Below are positions 61,616-64,000 of a stretch of DNA of 64,000 bases, piece by piece. A program made the position numbers and the translations under genes. The stretch's first letter is position 1, and each line of letters starts with the position of its first letter. Below the pieces are notes generated by a model. That model had not been told where the DNA came from, made no database searches, and was given only the letters and a program-made list of their open reading frames with translations. This DNA is from Puniceibacterium sp. IMCC21224. GTDB lineage: Bacteria; Pseudomonadota; Alphaproteobacteria; Rhodobacterales; Rhodobacteraceae. The stretch spans positions 1 through 64,000 of the forward strand of contig NZ_LDPY01000003.1 of NCBI RefSeq assembly GCF_001038505.1. The letters are read 5' to 3'.

Positions 61616-62656
61616 CTAAGCTGGCATATTCTTCTCCGCCTCGAACGGCAGTCCGCTTCGCCACATTGCGTGCAGGACCACCGCCAGCTTCCTTGCGACG
61701 GCAACATTCGCCCGCTTAAACCCGATGCGCTCGCGCAATCTGAGGCCCCAGCGGCGAAGTGCGCTGTCGGTGCGCGCCCGCGTCAGAATATGTGCGGCTG
61801 CTTCATACAAATACGACCGAAGCAGCTTATCCCCTTGCCGGGAAATTCTTCCCTGCACATTGATCGTGCCCGATTGGTAGCGCCTTGGAGTCAGCCCAAT
61901 CCAGGCCGCAGCGGTTCGCCCTGACCGGAACATGGCCGGGTCACCGACTGCACCGACAAAACCCACAGCTGTCAGATAACCAACGCCTGGAACCGTCATC
62001 ATCAACTGGCACCTCGGATCGGCGCGCACAACAGCGCGAATTGCTCGTTCATGGCGCGCTACCTGCACTCTTCCCGCACGCCATGCCTCCAGCAGGGGGC
62101 TGATGATCAGCCCAAGGTCGGGGCGTGAAGCAAGATGTTCGACCACTCGGCGCTCGAAAGTCTTCGCCCCTCCGTTTCCGGTTCCCGCTGCAAGCGAGAT
62201 ACCGAACGTGCGCAGCGCCCCGCGTATCGCATTGGCAAGATCGAGAACGCAGCGCAGCATAGTCGCACGCGCTCTCAAAAGCGCTCGTTTGTGCATGTCC
62301 TCCCAACTCTTGACCCTCACTTCCCGGAAAAGCCCCGTGCGCAGCAGATGTGCCAGACCCTGTGCATCATTAGCATCCGTCTTGTTGATGCTGATCGAAA
62401 GGGCCGCATGTGCTTGTCGGGCATCCATGCAAACCATCGGAAATCCACGGTCGGTCAATTCATGCCAGAGCCAGGTCGTCCAACATCCGGTTTCCAATCC
62501 AACCAAGGCGAGGTCGTCCGCAAACGGAGAAAGCGCCACGGCCAGCGCATCGGGATCGGTCAATGTCTTACCCCGCCACAGGCAAGTGCCCTTCTCATCG
62601 ACAATATGGACCGACGTGCTCTTCTTCGACACGTCCAAAGCGGCAAAAACAGTCAT
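61616..62656 (-). CDS. IS110-family transposase
   Basis: This 346-residue protein has the N-terminal DEDD domain (FAALDVSKKSTSVHIVDEKG with the first Asp, LVGLETGCWTTWLWHELTDR, NKTDANDAQGLAHLLRTG) and the C-terminal transposase-20 domain (MMTVPGVGYLTAVGFVGAVG, AAWIGLTPRRYQSGT). I chose ATG 62656, 5 nt after AGGAGG. No inverted repeats are expected for this family, and the element ends are not defined. Confidence 0.9.
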   Translation of the reverse strand: MTVFAALDVSKKSTSVHIVDEKGTCLWRGKTLTDPDALAVALSPFADDLALVGLETGCWTTWLWHELTDRGFPMVCMDARQAHAALSISINKTDANDAQGLAHLLRTGLFREVRVKSWEDMHKRALLRARATMLRCVLDLANAIRGALRTFGISLAAGTGNGGAKTFERRVVEHLASRPDLGLIISPLLEAWRAGRVQVARHERAIRAVVRADPRCQLMMTVPGVGYLTAVGFVGAVGDPAMFRSGRTAAAWIGLTPRRYQSGTINVQGRISRQGDKLLRSYLYEAAAHILTRARTDSALRRWGLRLRERIGFKRANVAVARKLAVVLHAMWRSGLPFEAEKNMPA

Positions 62657-62941
62657 GATATCCTCCTGTGAAAATTGCAGAATCGCAGAATGCACCAAAC
62701 CGCCGGAATTGCGCGCCCGCGATTACGTCATGTCCCTAACGCACACCATGCCGAGTGAACCTTCTCCTTAAATTGAAATTCCCTACGACGCTAACTATAC
62801 TCTGAAATATCTGGTTGCTCTGGTAGTAAAGTTGCCAAACGACCAAGCGCAGCAGTTATCTGTGTTCGGAAAAGAGTCGTTAGGTGCTGGCTTGACAGAA
62901 ATGCCAGGTTATGAACAAGAGTTACATTGAGGTGCCAGTTT

Positions 62942-63373
62942 ATGAAGAAGCTAATGAAGATCGGAGAGCTGTCACGCTTATCCGGGGTCGATCAAAAAAC
63001 CATTAGGTTTTACGAGCGGTCTGGCTTGATTGAGCCTGCGCAACGCGATGGTGGCGGATACCGATATTACGACCAAGGTTCTGTTAGCCGTCTTGAACTA
63101 ATATATAGACTCAAAGCTATTGGACTTAGCTTGGAAGAAGTAAACGACGTCTTACCCTTTTATTCCCAAGATACGAGTGGTGTCATGGGCAAGACCAGGG
63201 TCATTGCTATATTGCGAGATCATCTCGATCGCACCAATCATAAAATTAGTGAATTGGCGTCTTTTCGTGATGAACTTATGAGGAATGTTGCTCGCTTTGA
63301 AGTGTTTGTAGCACAAGCTGAAGAGCGTGATGTCAGTATCTGCACCTTTACAAACACGCCGAACGATTCTTGA
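62942..63373 (+). CDS. MerR-family transcriptional regulator
   Basis: This 143-residue protein has an N-terminal MerR HTH (MKIGELSRLSGVDQKTIRFY, then ERSGLIEPAQRDGGGYRYYD) and a coiled-coil with one cysteine near the C terminus (DVSICTFTN). ATG 62942 lies 7 nt after GAGGTG. TTG 62927 and ATG 62954 are alternatives. It lies just upstream of the alpha/beta-hydrolase gene and probably controls it. Confidence 0.82.
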   Translation: MKKLMKIGELSRLSGVDQKTIRFYERSGLIEPAQRDGGGYRYYDQGSVSRLELIYRLKAIGLSLEEVNDVLPFYSQDTSGVMGKTRVIAILRDHLDRTNHKISELASFRDELMRNVARFEVFVAQAEERDVSICTFTNTPNDS

Positions 63374-63406
63374 TCGCAATTTAAGAATTATAGTTAGATG
63401 TAAGTA

Positions 63407-63434
63407 TTGACTCACTCCATTTCGGTTGTATGTT
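63407..63434 (+). promoter_or_regulatory. Candidate promoter of the hydrolase gene
   Basis: A -35-like TTGACT (63407-63412) and a -10-like TATGTT (63429-63434) lie 16 bp apart, 35 bp before the ATG at 63469. MerR activators often work at promoters with altered spacing. No clear operator dyad was seen. Confidence 0.35.
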
Positions 63435-63468
63435 GTCGTTCAACGCTATCGATACGGGAGGATTGGTA

Positions 63469-64000
63469 ATGCCAAGCGCGAATATCAACGGTACAACATT
63501 GGCATGGGAGATTGTCGGGAAAGGTGAGCCCCTACTCATGTTTCCAGGTCTCGGAACGGGGATGGGCTACTACAGTCAGGTCGCAAGCAAGCTTGCTGAA
63601 AACTACCAAGTAATCCTCATAGATCCTCGTGGTATTGGCGGTTCAAAATGTGATCAAACAGAGTTTGTAGCACAAGATTGGGCCGATGACGCATGTGCTT
63701 TGTTAGATCATCTCTCGCTGCCTAGTGCGCACATGGTTGGCTCCTCGCATGGTGGGTGCATGGCGATGGCACTTGCTGATACGACCCCCGAGCGGGTTTC
63801 AAGCCTTACTCTCATTGGAGCTTTCTCCGAAATTAACACCTTGATGGAAATGAATTTCCGGTTTCGGATTGCGCTAATTGATAAGGTTGGGATCGGGCCA
63901 GAATTGGCCGCCCACGTATCCATGTGGATCATGAGCCATCAGTTCCTCGAAACGGAGCGTGGCCGCCAGGTTGCTGCTAGTGCGACGGACATGGTCAAAC
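63469..64000 (+). CDS. Alpha/beta hydrolase, start of gene
   Basis: The frame starts at ATG 63469, 7 nt after GGGAGGA, and is open to the window edge (177 residues). It shows MFPGLGTGMGYYSQ (oxyanion region), VILIDPRGIGGSKCDQ and the nucleophile elbow GSSHGG in AHMVGSSHGGCMAMALADTT. The rest, with the catalytic His, lies outside. Typical members hydrolyse esters, lactones or epoxides. Confidence 0.85.
   Translation, partial: MPSANINGTTLAWEIVGKGEPLLMFPGLGTGMGYYSQVASKLAENYQVILIDPRGIGGSKCDQTEFVAQDWADDACALLDHLSLPSAHMVGSSHGGCMAMALADTTPERVSSLTLIGAFSEINTLMEMNFRFRIALIDKVGIGPELAAHVSMWIMSHQFLETERGRQVAASATDMVK

Noticed and set aside
1..64000. CRISPR array, rRNA or tRNA genes, integron attC array
   Set aside because: I looked for regularly spaced repeats and for conserved tRNA/rRNA stretches and found none. 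The only short repeat arrays are IS ends and operators.

Overview
The window looks like accessory DNA, probably plasmid or chromid, from an alphaproteobacterium of the Rhodobacteraceae/Roseobacter type. The grounds are GC-rich coding sequence, a VirB-type conjugation cluster with the small accessory ORFs typical of that family, an RHE_PE00001-type protein tail at the left edge, and IS elements of the IS3, IS5, IS6, IS21 and IS110 families. I see no rRNA, tRNA, CRISPR array or recognisable replication module. The only obvious housekeeping-type genes are rsgA and a broken trpD.

Layout. (a) 1-17 kb is an archipelago of small stress or xenobiotic modules, most built as a regulator divergent from one to three enzymes or transporters: EamA/LysR, TetR/saccharopine-dehydrogenase-like pair, MarR/EamA-SDR, HxlR/ABM-DsbA, MarR/FMN reductase and HxlR/GST. 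A glycolipid-binding protein and an exonuclease/endonuclease/phosphatase protein lie among them. Several intergenic regions carry clear palindromic operators. A piece of the TetR module is duplicated near 15.3 kb with an internal deletion whose ends share CCGCAT. (b) 17-18.3 kb holds an IS5 element and a truncated MFS gene. (c) 18.3-32.6 kb is a coherent catabolic island: two complete RbsA/RbsC/RbsB-type importers, a class-C-beta-lactamase-fold hydrolase, a TIM-barrel isomerase/epimerase, a FAH-family hydrolase, a two-domain extradiol-dioxygenase-like VOC protein, a small ABM protein, a histidinol-dehydrogenase-like dehydrogenase, an SDR and a GntR/FCD regulator. (d) 32.7-34.5 kb is a graveyard of IS6 and IS21 remnants, a half alcohol dehydrogenase with its NTF2-like partner, and a truncated PIN protein. 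(e) 34.5-47.1 kb is a virB-type T4SS cluster in the order LT, B2, B3, B4, lipoprotein, LT/B5 chimera, B5, B8, B9, B10, small periplasmic protein, B6. virB10 is fused in frame to the 3' part of virB11, which removes the VirB10 beta-barrel domain and the VirB11 Walker A region, so this secretion system is probably dead unless complemented. (f) 47.4-56.4 kb has HXXEE/TetR, RsgA, GNAT, a membrane-anchored AraC protein, a CPBP protease, IS debris with an IS6 copy, and LysR/ADH/NTF2, the intact relative of the broken pair at 33 kb. (g) 56.4-62.7 kb is mosaic debris: trpD', sbcC', an IS21 element with truncated istB, tniQ', an IS3 remnant, a serine recombinase and an IS110 transposase. (h) 62.9-64.0 kb has a MerR regulator and the start of an alpha/beta hydrolase.

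The parts most worth following up are the 18-32 kb dual-importer ring-cleavage island with its palindromic operator candidates, the VirB1/VirB5 chimera, the VirB10-VirB11 deletion fusion, and the recurrent modules of divergent regulator plus redox or cupin-like enzyme. All product names come from reading protein motifs. No database search was run.
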